This document shows, piece by piece, positions 1 through 7,931 of a stretch of 64,000 nucleotides of DNA. Under the pieces are notes generated by a model. That model was not told the DNA's origin and did not search any database. It saw only the letters and a list, made by a program, of their open reading frames with translations. The DNA lies in the NCBI RefSeq assembly GCF_016428585.1, contig NZ_JAELVR010000011.1:140176-204175 (forward strand), in the 5' to 3' direction. Within the stretch, counting starts at the first letter, position 1. The number at the start of each line of letters is the position of its first letter. This DNA is from Sedimentitalea arenosa. GTDB taxonomy: Bacteria > Pseudomonadota > Alphaproteobacteria > Rhodobacterales > Rhodobacteraceae. A program made the translations under genes and the position numbers.

Positions 1-601
1 CGTCCTCGGACTTATAGGCGATCTCCTCGTGCGTCGGGACCGGCAAGGCCATCGCCGCTTCGGCAAGATCGCCGAAATCCATCATCTTGTCGCCGTGACG
101 CGCGGCATGGTTGGTAACCGTCACCTCGCCCGCATCGACGCCCCATTCTTGCGCCGCCGCGGCCTGCATCATGTGGCGGACCGAACCGCCGATCTTCCGC
201 GCGGCCTGAATGTGGTGGCGCAGGCTGCGCGACCCATCGGTATCCTGATTACCGTATTTCGGCTCGTCGCCCTCGGCCTGCACGATCTTGACGCGATCCC
301 AGTCGGCCTCCATCTCGTCGGCCATGATCATCGGCAGCGAGGTTCGGCTGCCGGTGCCCATTTCGGAGCGGTGCGCGACCAGTGTCACGGTGCCGTCGGA
401 ATCGATGCTGACGAAGATCAGCGGATCGTCTCGCAGGCCGTGCGGCATCTGCTCGCCGCCCGTGGGCCATTTGGGAAACGCCTCGCCGCGGGTGGCGTAG
501 ACACCCAGCATGAAGGCGGCGGACCCGGCCAGGAAGCCGCGCCGCGACGGTTTTATCACCGACAGCGCGGGGGCATCGACGGTCTCTAGGTACTTCAGCA
601 T
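1..601 (-). CDS. Isoquinoline 1-oxidoreductase-type molybdopterin subunit (N-terminal part)
   Basis: Large catalytic subunit of a two-component molybdenum hydroxylase of the isoquinoline 1-oxidoreductase/aldehyde dehydrogenase group. Only the first 200 residues are inside the window; the gene runs off the left edge. Translation from the ATG at 599-601 gives an N-terminus with a twin-arginine signal (S19-R-R-G-F-L) before a small-residue hydrophobic stretch, so export by Tat is likely. Segments reading VTLVAHRSEMGTGSRTSL and MIMADEMEADWDRVKIVQAE match the start of this family. It lies 3 nt downstream of the [2Fe-2S] subunit gene and is surely cotranscribed. The substrate cannot be told from sequence. 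Confidence 0.85.
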   Translation of the reverse strand, partial: MLKYLETVDAPALSVIKPSRRGFLAGSAAFMLGVYATRGEAFPKWPTGGEQMPHGLRDDPLIFVSIDSDGTVTLVAHRSEMGTGSRTSLPMIMADEMEADWDRVKIVQAEGDEPKYGNQDTDGSRSLRHHIQAARKIGGSVRHMMQAAAAQEWGVDAGEVTVTNHAARHGDKMMDFGDLAEAAMALPVPTHEEIAYKSED

Positions 602-604
602 GGC

Positions 605-1057
605 TCAGCTCCCCGTGCTCGCGAGGCGCACGGCCTCGACGATCCGTTGGTAGCAGCCACAGCGGCAGACGTTCCCCGCCATCGAGGCCAGGATTTCGTC
701 GTCACTGGGTTTCGGATTCTCGGCGAGCAGCGCCGCCGCTTGCATGATCTGCCCGGACTGGCAAAAGCCGCATTGCGGCACGTTGAGATCGCGCCAAGCC
801 TGCTGGACGCGGTGATCGCCATTTGGATCCAGACCCTCGATCGTCGTGACCGACTTGCCTTCGACCTCGGACAAGCGCACCAGACAGGCGCGCTCGGCCT
901 TGCCGTCCACATGCACCGTGCACGCCCCGCAGAGCCCTATGCCGCATCCGTATTTCGTTCCGGGCAGCGTCAGCACGTCCCGCAAAGCCCAGAGCAGGGG
1001 CATGAGCGGATCGGCGTCCAGTTCCATGGACTCCCCGTTGACTGTCAATCGTGTCAT
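605..1057 (-). CDS. [2Fe-2S] small subunit of an isoquinoline 1-oxidoreductase-type enzyme
   Basis: This 150-residue electron-transfer subunit passes electrons from the Mo-cofactor subunit encoded just downstream. The plant-type [2Fe-2S] cluster is visible as [16 protein letters not shown] with a further Cys in KAERAC. The second, xanthine-dehydrogenase-type cluster is visible as CGFCQSGQ and [10 protein letters not shown]. Length and motif order are standard for IorA-like subunits. The protein has no signal peptide and is probably co-exported with its Tat-signalled partner (inference from family behaviour). The upstream region 1058-1320 holds no recognisable operator. Confidence 0.9.
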   Translation of the reverse strand: MTRLTVNGESMELDADPLMPLLWALRDVLTLPGTKYGCGIGLCGACTVHVDGKAERACLVRLSEVEGKSVTTIEGLDPNGDHRVQQAWRDLNVPQCGFCQSGQIMQAAALLAENPKPSDDEILASMAGNVCRCGCYQRIVEAVRLASTGS

Positions 1058-1320
1058 GAATAACTCCCCGGTCGATTTATGTGGTTGGTCTTATCAATTC
1101 GGTTGGGCCAACGGCCGCGAAATACTGGCGAAACCGAAAGGCCACCCACAACCCTAGCACGTTCCGGCGATTCCCCAAAATCCTCCGCCCCGCGGCGATC
1201 CGCCGGATCGTGCGCAAGCTCTTGCAATCCGGCGCGGCTTTAGGTCAGGTATTGTGAAAATCATCGGATCGTCCCGGCGCAGCAGCGGCGGGGCGTCCGC
1301 TTTTGTGTGGATGGACAGGT

Positions 1321-1791
1321 ATGGAAAAAATCCCGATGACCCCCGCCGGGCACGGTGCGCTGGAGCAGGAACTCAAGCAGCTGAAATCCGTCGAACGGCC
1401 CGCCATCATCAAGGCCATCGCCGAGGCGCGCGAACACGGCGACCTTTCGGAGAATGCCGAGTATCACTCGGCGCGCGAGAAGCAGTCGTTTATCGAGGGC
1501 CGGATCAAGGAGATCGAAGGCGTGCTGAGCCTAGCCGACGTGATCGACCCCAAGAAACTGTCCGGCCCGATCAAGTTCGGCGCCAAGGTGACGCTGGTGG
1601 ATGAGGACACCGACGAGGAAAAGACATGGCAGATCGTGGGTGAATACGAGGCCAATATCGAAGCCGGCCTGCTCAACATCAAATCACCCATCGCGCGCGC
1701 CCTGATCGGCAAGGAGGAGGGCGACAGCGTCGAGGTGCGCACGCCTGGCGGGGATCGGTCCTACGAAGTGGTCAGCATCGACTATTCCTGA
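1321..1791 (+). CDS. greA: Transcription elongation factor GreA
   Basis: GreA rescues backtracked RNA polymerase by stimulating transcript cleavage. The 156-residue product has the standard length. The N-terminal coiled coil includes [18 protein letters not shown] and the family signature [15 protein letters not shown], whose acidic tip residues act at the polymerase active site; the C-terminal FKBP-like domain ends in [15 protein letters not shown]. The ATG at 1321 is chosen because the family starts MEKIPMT; an in-frame upstream GTG at 1303 would add six unconserved residues. The next gene begins 11 nt after the stop codon. Confidence 0.95.
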   Translation: MEKIPMTPAGHGALEQELKQLKSVERPAIIKAIAEAREHGDLSENAEYHSAREKQSFIEGRIKEIEGVLSLADVIDPKKLSGPIKFGAKVTLVDEDTDEEKTWQIVGEYEANIEAGLLNIKSPIARALIGKEEGDSVEVRTPGGDRSYEVVSIDYS

Positions 1792-1802
1792 GCGCCCGCG
1801 CC

Positions 1803-2840
1803 ATGTCCGGCCCCGAAACCGCTTCCGAGAAGCCTGACGCCCCCCGCGCGAGCACGCCGCTTGGCATTTTCGACAAGCCCGCCCTGCCGGCCGTCACGGG
1901 AATAGAGATCGCCGCCATCGCACTGACGGTGATCTGGCTGGTTGGGTCGTTGATCTTTTTCGCGCTGCTGCCCGAGGAAAACTCGGACGGGTTCGACTCG
2001 CTGCGGTTCCTTATGACGATGCTGACGATCTTCATGCCCGTCGGCATGATCTGGGTCGCAGCCATCGCCGCGCGGTCGAACCGGGTGATGCGCGAGGAAA
2101 GCCAACGCCTGCAGACCGCCATAGACGGAATCCGCCAAGCCTATGTCGCGCAGGCGCAGCGTGGTGCAGCCGCACCCGATCAGGCACTGTCGCGCAAGCT
2201 CGACGAGATTGCCGCCGCCGCGCGCAAGACCGAAACGGCGCTGGCGACGTTTTCGAGCCGTCGCGACGCCCCCCCAACGCCCGCCACTCGCCCGAAGCCT
2301 TCACCGCCCCCGGCGACGACCGACCAAGGCTCGCTTGCGCTCGGCACTCCGGCTGAGGTGCTCAGCCCACCGCTGCCGACCGAGGATTTCATCCGTGCGC
2401 TGAATTTCCCGGAAACGGCCGAGGACAGGGACGGCTTCGCCGCGATGCGACGGGCGATGCGTGACCGAAAGACCGGGCAACTGATCCAGGCCAGCCAGGA
2501 CGTGCTGACCCTTCTCAGCCAGGACGGCATCTACGTGGACGACCTGCGCCCCGATTTGGCGCGGCCCGAAACCTGGCGGCTCTTCGCCCAGGGCGCGCGC
2601 GGGCAACAAATTGCAGCGCTCGGGGGTGTGCGCGACCGCTCTTCGCTGGCGTTGACCGCCGGGCGGATGAAGCAGGACCCGATCTTTCGCGACGCGGCGC
2701 ATCATTTCCTGCGCCTTTTCGATCGCAGTTTTGCCGAGTTCGAAGCCGACGCGACCGATGCCGATATCGCCGCGCTCGCGAACACCCGCACCGCACGCGC
2801 TTTCATGTTGTTGGGGCGCGTCACGGGAACCTTCGACTGA
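1803..2840 (+). CDS. Conserved membrane protein with two transmembrane segments, unknown function
   Basis: I do not recognise a named family. The 345-residue product has a proline-rich N-terminus, then two hydrophobic segments at about residues 36-58 (IAAIALTVIWLVGSLIFFAL) and 69-90 (LMTMLTIFMPVGMIWVAAIA). A charged, probably coiled-coil stretch follows (SNRVMREESQRLQTAIDGIR) and then a Pro/Ala-rich linker at about 150-190. The cytosolic C-terminal domain contains DVLTLLSQDGIYVDDLRPDL. It is 11 nt behind greA and may share its transcript. Proteins of this layout occur in Rhodobacterales, but no function is assigned. Confidence 0.75.
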   Translation: MSGPETASEKPDAPRASTPLGIFDKPALPAVTGIEIAAIALTVIWLVGSLIFFALLPEENSDGFDSLRFLMTMLTIFMPVGMIWVAAIAARSNRVMREESQRLQTAIDGIRQAYVAQAQRGAAAPDQALSRKLDEIAAAARKTETALATFSSRRDAPPTPATRPKPSPPPATTDQGSLALGTPAEVLSPPLPTEDFIRALNFPETAEDRDGFAAMRRAMRDRKTGQLIQASQDVLTLLSQDGIYVDDLRPDLARPETWRLFAQGARGQQIAALGGVRDRSSLALTAGRMKQDPIFRDAAHHFLRLFDRSFAEFEADATDADIAALANTRTARAFMLLGRVTGTFD

Positions 2841-3147
2841 CGTCGCGCACACCGCTGAAAAAAGCGCCGACGAACCGCTGTGTCCGGGGAGGCAACGCGG
2901 ATGGATGAGATGCGGTTCTGGACGGCTTGCTCCAAGGCGCGCAAAGCGTGTGGACGGTTCTAAAGCAACACGCCGATCTGGTTGTCCGGCGACACGGGTG
3001 TCGTGCCTGACAGCGGGGAACGCCGCTTGTCCCGCGGCCATTCCCGATCACTAGGTTCCAGCTCTTTTCAAACGCAAAACGGGCAGGTTTGCCCTGCCCG
3101 TTTTGTTCGATTGAAAACCGAAGTTTTGACGATGCTTGTATACGGCG
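2841..3147. other. Intergenic stretch without a convincing gene
   Basis: About 300 nt between a plus-strand membrane-protein gene and a minus-strand stress gene. Short open frames cross it in several registers, but none has a recognisable product, start site or ribosome binding site. The only clear element is the hairpin at 3076-3104. Confidence 0.6.
3076..3104. terminator. Bidirectional intrinsic terminator
   Basis: A perfect 12-bp stem AAAACGGGCAGG / CCTGCCCGTTTT around a 5-nt loop. Ts flank the stem in both orientations. It lies just beyond the stop of the PPOX-like gene on the minus strand and downstream of the 345-residue gene on the plus strand, so it can end both convergent transcripts. 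Confidence 0.85.
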
Positions 3148-3654
3148 TCAGGCCGCGACGTTGAAGTCGATCACCATGTGCTCTCCGACGTCCGGACGCA
3201 CATCGGTGGCCAGAGCGCGCACCATTTCGATGCCGAATTGCACCGGCCCGACGGTGCTGCGCCAGACAGACGCAGACGCCAGAGGCATCCTCAGCAGCAC
3301 CACCTCGGGGTCGTCGACACCGCCCTCGAACCAGGCTTCGACCATTGGCGACCATATAGTTTCAAGTCGCTCCCGGTCATTGCTTTGCCCGATCGGGCCG
3401 GACATGCAGGCGTAAAAGTCGTCCTTGTCCGAAGTTATGGTAAAGTGTGCCGTCCCGCCGCTGCCGATGGCCCGCACCAAGTCTGTTTGACGCGCGGTGA
3501 CATACCACAACTCCCGCGTGTCGGGGTCGGCGAAATGCGTCATCGGCTGCATGTGCTGGCCGGACCCCTCGACGCCGAGCATGCCTGTGCGGCATGTGCC
3601 AAGCATATCGAACAGGTCATCGGCCATCTTCTTCTGTTCAGCTTGTGTGGCCAT
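3148..3654 (-). CDS. Pyridoxamine 5'-phosphate oxidase-like general stress protein
   Basis: The 168-residue protein has the split-barrel flavin-binding fold of the PPOX-like general stress protein 26 group. Recognisable segments are CRTGMLGVEG near the N-terminus, MTHFADPDTRELWYVTARQT, the strand FTITSDKDDFYACMSGPI and the characteristic IWSPMVEAWFEGGVDDPEVV. The family binds flavin, F420 or heme; the substrate is unknown here. It starts 1 nt after the csbD stop codon and is therefore cotranscribed with csbD from the EcfG-type promoter at 3889-3914, which makes it a predicted general-stress gene. Confidence 0.88.
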   Translation of the reverse strand: MATQAEQKKMADDLFDMLGTCRTGMLGVEGSGQHMQPMTHFADPDTRELWYVTARQTDLVRAIGSGGTAHFTITSDKDDFYACMSGPIGQSNDRERLETIWSPMVEAWFEGGVDDPEVVLLRMPLASASVWRSTVGPVQFGIEMVRALATDVRPDVGEHMVIDFNVAA

Positions 3655-3655
3655 G

Positions 3656-3856
3656 TCACGCCACCTTCTTCATCCAATTGTCGAGCGCGTCCTTGGCCTC
3701 TTCACGGGTCTTGCCATAGCGCTCCTGAATCAGGCCTTCGAGCTTTTCGCGATTGCCGTCGGCTTCCGCCAAGTCATCATCCGTCAGTTCGCCCCACTCG
3801 GCTTGGATGTCGCCCTTCATCTGTTTCCATTTGCCTTCGATCTGGTCCCAATTCAT
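3656..3856 (-). CDS. CsbD family stress protein
   Basis: A small acidic 66-residue protein reading MNWDQIEGKWKQMKGDIQAE, the diagnostic start of CsbD-like proteins, followed by a helix pair with DALDNWMKK at the end. CsbD proteins are strongly stress-induced in many bacteria but have no assigned biochemical activity. The ATG at 3854-3856 is preferred over an upstream in-frame start because the conserved MNWDQ begins there and an AAGGAGAC ribosome binding site lies just upstream. An EcfG-type promoter sits about 30-60 nt upstream. Confidence 0.93.
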   Translation of the reverse strand: MNWDQIEGKWKQMKGDIQAEWGELTDDDLAEADGNREKLEGLIQERYGKTREEAKDALDNWMKKVA

Positions 3857-3888
3857 AACGGTCTCCTTCTTGTTTGCTTCTGCCACTC

Positions 3889-3914
3889 AACGCCGCTCCA
3901 GAGCGTCGGGTTCC
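3889..3914 (-). promoter_or_regulatory. EcfG (general stress sigma) promoter of csbD
   Basis: On the minus strand the sequence reads GGAAC, 17 nt, CGTT. This matches the GGAAC-N16/17-CGTT promoter recognised by EcfG sigma factors in alphaproteobacteria. It lies directly upstream of csbD and the PPOX-like gene. Confidence 0.85.
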
Positions 3915-3928
3915 GCATGGCCAAAAAT

Positions 3929-5179
3929 TCATGCCCTCTGCTTCAATCCGTCCACGAAGCGCTCGAAGGTTTCCAGATGGGTCGAGTCGCTGATCTCGTC
4001 GCGGCAGCGCGACAGGACGCTGCGCAGATGCTTGTCGCAGAGCGGATCGTCCTTCACATATGGAAAGGACGCGCCGAACCCGGTGTCCAGAAGCCGCTGG
4101 AAGGTCGCCGGTATCGTCCTGACCGGTCCGCCACTGCGCCCCGCAAGGCCGCCATTGTGGTTGGCGGCAACAACCACCGCGGCATGCAACCAGTTCAGGC
4201 AGTTGATCGCCGTGAAGGGATCGTTGATGCCGGGAGACAAAGCACGGGCGATCATCTCGACCAGTTGGTCGACCATGAAGAACAGGTTCTGTGTGTCGCT
4301 CGGGTTCTCGCCCAGGGCGAAACAGCCGCGCAGTTCCGGGACGAGTTCGTCGGGCACTTCCGGCCCCCAGATCTTGAGAATGGCGCTGTCTTCGTTGATG
4401 AACTCGCCATGCGGCACCGGAACGTCGATGACCCAGTCGTTCTGCTCGGCCAGTTGTTCCAGTCGCGACTTGTCGAGGGTCTGGATATAGCCGCACTGTT
4501 TCAACGCCAGCTCGGTATCCGGGTCTCGCGACGGGATCGGGGTCACCTTCTCCGTCTCGTCCTTCCGCTCTTCCGCCTGATCGTCGATCAGTGCCTTGAG
4601 ATCGCGAATGAGCCGCTTGCCGATATCCGCCGTAATGTTGGACACGTTGATGATCTCGGGAATGTGGTGCACGAAATAGATGACGGTCAGGACCGATACG
4701 AGCGTCAGCAGGAAGGCCAGCGTGATGGCGAGATGCGGCACGAACAGGACGCTGTCCTGCAGTGCGCCGCCCGGTTGCTCGCCCTGGATCGCGCGCGCCA
4801 CGAAGAGCGCATAAACGAAGGTCGACACCAGGATGCCGAGACTGCGCTGGTTACCCCGGTCGCGCATGAAATTGCCGATCAGTCGGGGGCCGAAATTTCC
4901 CGCGGCGAAGGACACCGCGACGATGGTCATCGAGAACATCACGCCTGCCACGCCGAACACCGATTGCGAGATGATCCCCATCAACGCGCGCGCGCCATCC
5001 ACCTGGGTGTCGCGAAGCGTTTCGGGCAGCAACTTGACCAGCCATTCCGCGTTGCGGTCGAGATAAAGCATAGCTTCGGCCAGCAGAATCGCCAAGATGA
5101 CGAGTGTCGCCGGCAAGAACCAGTAGCTCGCCTGAATGTCCTGGATCTGTTTCGCGATGAATGCGCGGTATGATTTCAT
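3929..5179 (-). CDS. DUF2254 family membrane protein
   Basis: A 416-residue integral membrane protein. Four hydrophobic segments are visible: about residues 20-38 (SYWFLPATLVILAILLAEAM), 65-95 (GIISQSVFGVAGVMFSMTIVA), 112-130 (LGILVSTFVYALFVARAI) and 145-170 (HLAITLAFLLTLVSVLTVIYF). A large cytosolic C-terminal domain carries the conserved GINDPFTAINCLN motif typical of DUF2254. Function is unknown; the family is often found among alphaproteobacterial stress genes. A perfect EcfG-type promoter lies 80-104 nt upstream, divergent from that of the formate/nitrite-channel gene. Confidence 0.9.
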   Translation of the reverse strand: MKSYRAFIAKQIQDIQASYWFLPATLVILAILLAEAMLYLDRNAEWLVKLLPETLRDTQVDGARALMGIISQSVFGVAGVMFSMTIVAVSFAAGNFGPRLIGNFMRDRGNQRSLGILVSTFVYALFVARAIQGEQPGGALQDSVLFVPHLAITLAFLLTLVSVLTVIYFVHHIPEIINVSNITADIGKRLIRDLKALIDDQAEERKDETEKVTPIPSRDPDTELALKQCGYIQTLDKSRLEQLAEQNDWVIDVPVPHGEFINEDSAILKIWGPEVPDELVPELRGCFALGENPSDTQNLFFMVDQLVEMIARALSPGINDPFTAINCLNWLHAAVVVAANHNGGLAGRSGGPVRTIPATFQRLLDTGFGASFPYVKDDPLCDKHLRSVLSRCRDEISDSTHLETFERFVDGLKQRA

Positions 5180-5258
5180 GAATCTGCGGTCCCATCATGG
5201 CAGGACCGACAATCGGACCTGCACAAGCGCCAGCAGACAACGCCTCCCGACCGGGATC

Positions 5259-5283
5259 AACGCCTTTGGCACCGGCCGGTTCC
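5259..5283 (-). promoter_or_regulatory. EcfG promoter of the DUF2254 gene
   Basis: The minus strand reads GGAAC-N16-CGTT. It is arranged back to back with the plus-strand EcfG site at 5290-5315; only 6 nt separate the two -35 elements. Confidence 0.85.
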
Positions 5284-5289
5284 TTTTAG

Positions 5290-5315
5290 GGAACAGAACT
5301 GCAGCATTGCGCGTT
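5290..5315 (+). promoter_or_regulatory. EcfG promoter of the formate/nitrite-type channel gene
   Basis: The plus strand reads GGAAC-N17-CGTT, 39 nt before the ATG at 5354. With the site at 5259-5283 it forms a divergent stress-promoter pair. Confidence 0.85.
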
Positions 5316-5353
5316 ATCAAGGGTTGCATTGCGCCTCAGAGCCCGGAGCCCCC

Positions 5354-6187
5354 ATGACCGACAAGAAAAACGCCACCAATACCGATCAAGAGGCCGAGGA
5401 GATCGAGGAACGGTCCGTCGAAGAAGCAGCCGCACTGTCTCCCAAGCTGATCTACGAGGTGGTGCGCAAGGACGGCGAAGAGGAGATGTCTCGTCCGACC
5501 CTGTCGCTGATCTGGTCGGGCATCGCCGCGGGCATCATGATCAGCTTTTCTGTGCTGGGGGAGGCAGTATTCCGCACGCACCTTCCCGAAGGCCCCTCCC
5601 GGTTTCTCATCGAAAACCTCGGCTATACCTTCGGGTTCCTGCTGGTGATCCTCGGGCGGATGCAGCTGTTCACCGAGAACACGATCACGTCGGTCCTGCC
5701 ATTGATGAGCGAGCCCGGGTTCGCCAAGCTGCGCGCCGTGGGACGACTCTGGGGCATCGTGCTTTGCGCCAACGTCGTCGGGGCTTACGCCGCGGCACTG
5801 ATGATCGCCTTTACTCCGGCAGTGCCTGCCGATCTGATCCCTGCGATCACCGATCTGTCCGCCCACGCGATGGGGATGTCGCCCTCGGACGGATTCGCGC
5901 GTGCCATTCCGGCCGGGGTTCTGGTGGCCGCCATCGTCTGGATGATGCCACAGGCCGAGGAAGCGTCGTTTTTCGTGATCCTCGTTTTCACCTGGCTGAT
6001 CGCGGCCGGGGATTTCGCCCATATCGTGGCCGGGTCGGTCGAAATGGCCTTCCTTCACGTGACGGGCGCCTTGTCGCTCTATGATGCGGTGTTCGGGTTT
6101 TTTATTCCGGTCCTTCTGGGCAACATCATCGGCGGCACTGTGATCTTCGCCATGATGGCGTGGGGGCAGGTAAAGGAAGAACTGTGA
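5354..6187 (+). CDS. Formate/nitrite transporter (FNT) family channel
   Basis: A 277-residue FNT-fold membrane protein. After a long acidic N-terminal extension (about 55 residues, rich in Glu) come six hydrophobic segments, including LIWSGIAAGIMISFSVLGEA, NLGYTFGFLLVILGRMQLFTENT and LWGIVLCANVVGAYAAALMI. The LFTENT motif is typical of the YfdC-like branch rather than FocA or NirC. The transported anion is not predictable. Despite nearby denitrification genes its promoter is of the EcfG stress type, so I assign it to the stress regulon. The start at 5354 excludes ten unconserved upstream codons. Confidence 0.9.
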   Translation: MTDKKNATNTDQEAEEIEERSVEEAAALSPKLIYEVVRKDGEEEMSRPTLSLIWSGIAAGIMISFSVLGEAVFRTHLPEGPSRFLIENLGYTFGFLLVILGRMQLFTENTITSVLPLMSEPGFAKLRAVGRLWGIVLCANVVGAYAAALMIAFTPAVPADLIPAITDLSAHAMGMSPSDGFARAIPAGVLVAAIVWMMPQAEEASFFVILVFTWLIAAGDFAHIVAGSVEMAFLHVTGALSLYDAVFGFFIPVLLGNIIGGTVIFAMMAWGQVKEEL

Positions 6188-6196
6188 GGCGGGGGC

Positions 6197-6221
6197 GGAA
6201 CCTATGGCGCTGTCAGACGTT
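6197..6221 (+). promoter_or_regulatory. EcfG promoter of the PLDc_N-domain gene
   Basis: GGAAC-N16-CGTT on the plus strand, in the gap between the FNT gene and the small membrane protein at 6284. Confidence 0.85.
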
Positions 6222-6283
6222 TGATCTGCATTCGCGGCCCCGCGCATTTGCGTGATCGGCCGACCTGAGACAGGAGAGACAAA

Positions 6284-6475
6284 ATGTTGGAAGTGACAGG
6301 ACTGGGCGGAGTGATCATCCTCGCGCTCGACATCTGGGCGATCGTTTCGATCGTCGGATCATCGGCGAGCACTGGCAAGAAAGTGCTCTGGACTTTGCTC
6401 GTGCTGCTGCTCCCGGTCGTGGGTTTCATCATCTGGCTGCTGGCTGGTCCGCGGTCCACCGCGAGTCGGGTCTGA
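6284..6475 (+). CDS. Small PLDc_N-domain membrane protein
   Basis: A 63-residue protein with two hydrophobic segments (VIILALDIWAIVSIVGSSAS and VLWTLLVLLLPVVGFIIWLL) that match the PLD-nuclease N-terminal domain, a short two-helix membrane unit also found alone. The motif LLPVVGFIIWLLAGPR is characteristic. An AGGAGAG-like ribosome binding site precedes the ATG. Function is unknown. It has its own EcfG promoter and an intrinsic terminator, so it is a monocistronic stress gene. Confidence 0.85.
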   Translation: MLEVTGLGGVIILALDIWAIVSIVGSSASTGKKVLWTLLVLLLPVVGFIIWLLAGPRSTASRV

Positions 6476-6503
6476 CACAGACGTAATGTGACAAAGCGAG
6501 AAG

Positions 6504-6527
6504 ACGGGCGGCGACGCCCGTTTTTTT
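6504..6527 (+). terminator. Intrinsic terminator of the PLDc_N gene
   Basis: A 7-bp stem ACGGGCG / CGCCCGT with a GCGA tetraloop, followed by seven Ts, 28 nt after the stop codon. Confidence 0.9.
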
Positions 6528-6552
6528 GTTTCGAGGCATTCAGACGACAAAA

Positions 6553-6578
6553 AAGGCGGGTCTGATTGGACCCGCCTT
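6553..6578 (-). terminator. Intrinsic terminator of the DUF883-like gene
   Basis: A 10-bp stem AAGGCGGGTC / GACCCGCCTT. Read on the minus strand it is followed by a run of Ts. It lies just downstream of the gene ending at 6612. Confidence 0.9.
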
Positions 6579-6611
6579 AAACACCACTCCGGCATTACGC
6601 CGACTGTTGAA

Positions 6612-6938
6612 TTACTTGCGGCCACTCATCCAGCCGACCAGAAAACCAATGCCGACTGCGATTCCCAGCGCCGTTGCGGGCTGGGTGCGGACAAACTCAC
6701 TCGATTGCGCCTTGGCGAGTTCGGCCTGTTGCAGGGCCCGGTCGGACACCTCGCGACCAGCGGCCTTCGCTTGATCGACGCGCTCGGACGCAGCTGCGCT
6801 GAGCTTTTCGCCTTGGGCTTTGCCCATGTCGGCGATGATTTCTGTCAGCCCGGCCAGGTCGGAGCGCAGGGTGTCTATCTGTTGTGTGAGATCCGCTGTC
6901 GTCGCTTCGCCGGATCCGTTGGTGGATGTACGTGCCAT
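6612..6938 (-). CDS. DUF883/YqjD-ElaB-like membrane-anchored protein
   Basis: A 108-residue protein with a long amphipathic, Ala/Gln-rich helical region ([20 protein letters not shown] onward) and a C-terminal membrane anchor ([21 protein letters not shown]). This is the layout of the YqjD/ElaB/DUF883 family, whose E. coli members bind ribosomes at the inner membrane in stationary phase. The ATG at 6938 has an AAGGAG site 7 nt upstream. It carries an EcfG-type promoter and its own terminator. Confidence 0.88.
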   Translation of the reverse strand: MARTSTNGSGEATTADLTQQIDTLRSDLAGLTEIIADMGKAQGEKLSAAASERVDQAKAAGREVSDRALQQAELAKAQSSEFVRTQPATALGIAVGIGFLVGWMSGRK

Positions 6939-6975
6939 CTTCAATCTCCTTGGTCTGCTTCAAGTTTCTCATGCC

Positions 6976-7001
6976 AACGCAGCTGGGCGGCACATGGTTC
7001 C
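6976..7001 (-). promoter_or_regulatory. EcfG promoter of the DUF883-like gene
   Basis: The minus strand reads GGAAC-N17-CGTT, 38 nt upstream of the start codon. It is divergent from the EcfG site at 7036-7060. Confidence 0.82.
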
Positions 7002-7035
7002 GCGCGCGACGCGGCGTCACGAAACGGGACGCGAT

Positions 7036-7060
7036 GGAACCGTTCTTGGCGTCTGGCGTT
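7036..7060 (+). promoter_or_regulatory. EcfG promoter of the DUF1328 gene (possibly also dps)
   Basis: The plus strand reads GGAAC-N16-CGTT, 59 nt before the ATG at 7119. No separate EcfG motif was found in front of dps, so transcripts from here may read through into it. Confidence 0.85.
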
Positions 7061-7118
7061 CTTTTCGCAGGACGGTGTCATCCAGATGCCGAGAACGCAA
7101 CACGCAAAGGAGACTACC

Positions 7119-7277
7119 ATGCTCTATTGGGCCCTCACTTTTCTGATCGTCGCCTTGATTGCCGGCGTCTTCGGCTTCGGTGGCATTGCATCCGCCTCGG
7201 CCGGGATCGCGCAAATCCTGTTCGTCATTTTCTTGGTGCTGTTCATCGGCGCGCTGATCATGCGGGCGGTGCGATAA
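7119..7277 (+). CDS. DUF1328 small membrane protein
   Basis: A 52-residue, almost entirely hydrophobic protein: [20 protein letters not shown], then a Gly/Ala/Ser stretch ([12 protein letters not shown]) and a second membrane helix ending IMRAVR. This is the complete YtjA/DUF1328 family pattern. Function is unknown. The ATG at 7119 is preceded by AAAGGAGA. It belongs to the predicted EcfG regulon and is followed by a hairpin and dps. Confidence 0.9.
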   Translation: MLYWALTFLIVALIAGVFGFGGIASASAGIAQILFVIFLVLFIGALIMRAVR

Positions 7278-7313
7278 GCTGTCTCTTCTCGCTTTCTCCA
7301 GAGTAATCCCCTG

Positions 7314-7335
7314 AACCACGCCAAACGGCGTGGTT
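7314..7335 (+). terminator. Hairpin between DUF1328 gene and dps
   Basis: A perfect 9-bp stem AACCACGCC / GGCGTGGTT with an AAAC loop, followed by CTTTCC. The poor T-run suggests partial termination, or a transcript-stabilising element in front of dps. Confidence 0.6.
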
Positions 7336-7364
7336 CTTTCCAACACAATCAGAAAGGAAAAATC

Positions 7365-7862
7365 ATGAATTCCGCAATGAATGTCGTTCCCGAAACCAAG
7401 AGCTTTGCGACCGGCCCGCAGAACACCGAAGCGCTGGCGACAGCGATCGCCAACGTGCTGTCCGACACCTATCGCCTTATGTTCAAGACCCACGCCTATC
7501 ACTGGAACGTGGAAGGGCCGCTGTTCTATTCGCTGCACAAGCTGACCGAGGAACAGTACGAAGACCTGTTCGCCGCCGCCGACGAACTGGCCGAACGCAT
7601 CCGCGCTCTGGGTCACATGGCACCGATGAAGCTGGCCGACATCACCTCGCAATCCGTGGTGAAAGACTTGGAGGACATCCCGTCCGCCGGGGAAATGTGC
7701 GAAGATCTGGCCAACGATCATGAGCGTATCGCGCACCGGATGCACGCGCTGATCGAGTTGTCCGGCAAGCACCGCGATGCCGTGACCGAAGACATGGCCA
7801 CCGCGCGCTCGTCCGTGCATGAACAGGCGGTCTGGATGCTGCGGGCCATTGCAGCCAAGTAA
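7365..7862 (+). CDS. dps: Dps-family ferritin-like DNA-protection protein
   Basis: A 165-residue Dps protein that oxidises and stores iron and protects DNA during starvation and oxidative stress. The ferroxidase region is visible as KTHAYHWNVEGPLFYSLHKL followed by the conserved acidic segment EQYEDLFAAADELAERIRALG; both carry the intersubunit iron ligands of the family. The ATG at 7365 follows an AGAAAGGA ribosome binding site. It ends at a strong bidirectional terminator shared with phyR. In alphaproteobacteria dps is a frequent EcfG target, which fits this location. Confidence 0.93.
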   Translation: MNSAMNVVPETKSFATGPQNTEALATAIANVLSDTYRLMFKTHAYHWNVEGPLFYSLHKLTEEQYEDLFAAADELAERIRALGHMAPMKLADITSQSVVKDLEDIPSAGEMCEDLANDHERIAHRMHALIELSGKHRDAVTEDMATARSSVHEQAVWMLRAIAAK

Positions 7863-7880
7863 AACCACCGTCACACAAAG

Positions 7881-7909
7881 AAAAACCCCGCGCGCCGCGC
7901 GGGGTTTTT
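7881..7909. terminator. Bidirectional intrinsic terminator between dps and phyR
   Basis: A 13-bp palindrome AAAAACCCCGCGC / GCGCGGGGTTTTT with a 3-nt loop. T-runs on both strands end the convergent dps and phyR transcripts. Confidence 0.93.
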
Positions 7910-7931
7910 TGGTTTCGGGGGTGCCCTTTTC

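Noticed and set aside
3497..5173. A 558-residue plus-strand open frame
   Set aside because: Antisense of the DUF2254, csbD and PPOX genes; the composition is that of a shadow frame (His/Arg/Gln-rich).
7278..7364. EcfG promoter directly in front of dps
   Set aside because: No GGAAC with a CGTT at 16-17 nt was found in this gap, so dps is only suggested to be read from the upstream site.
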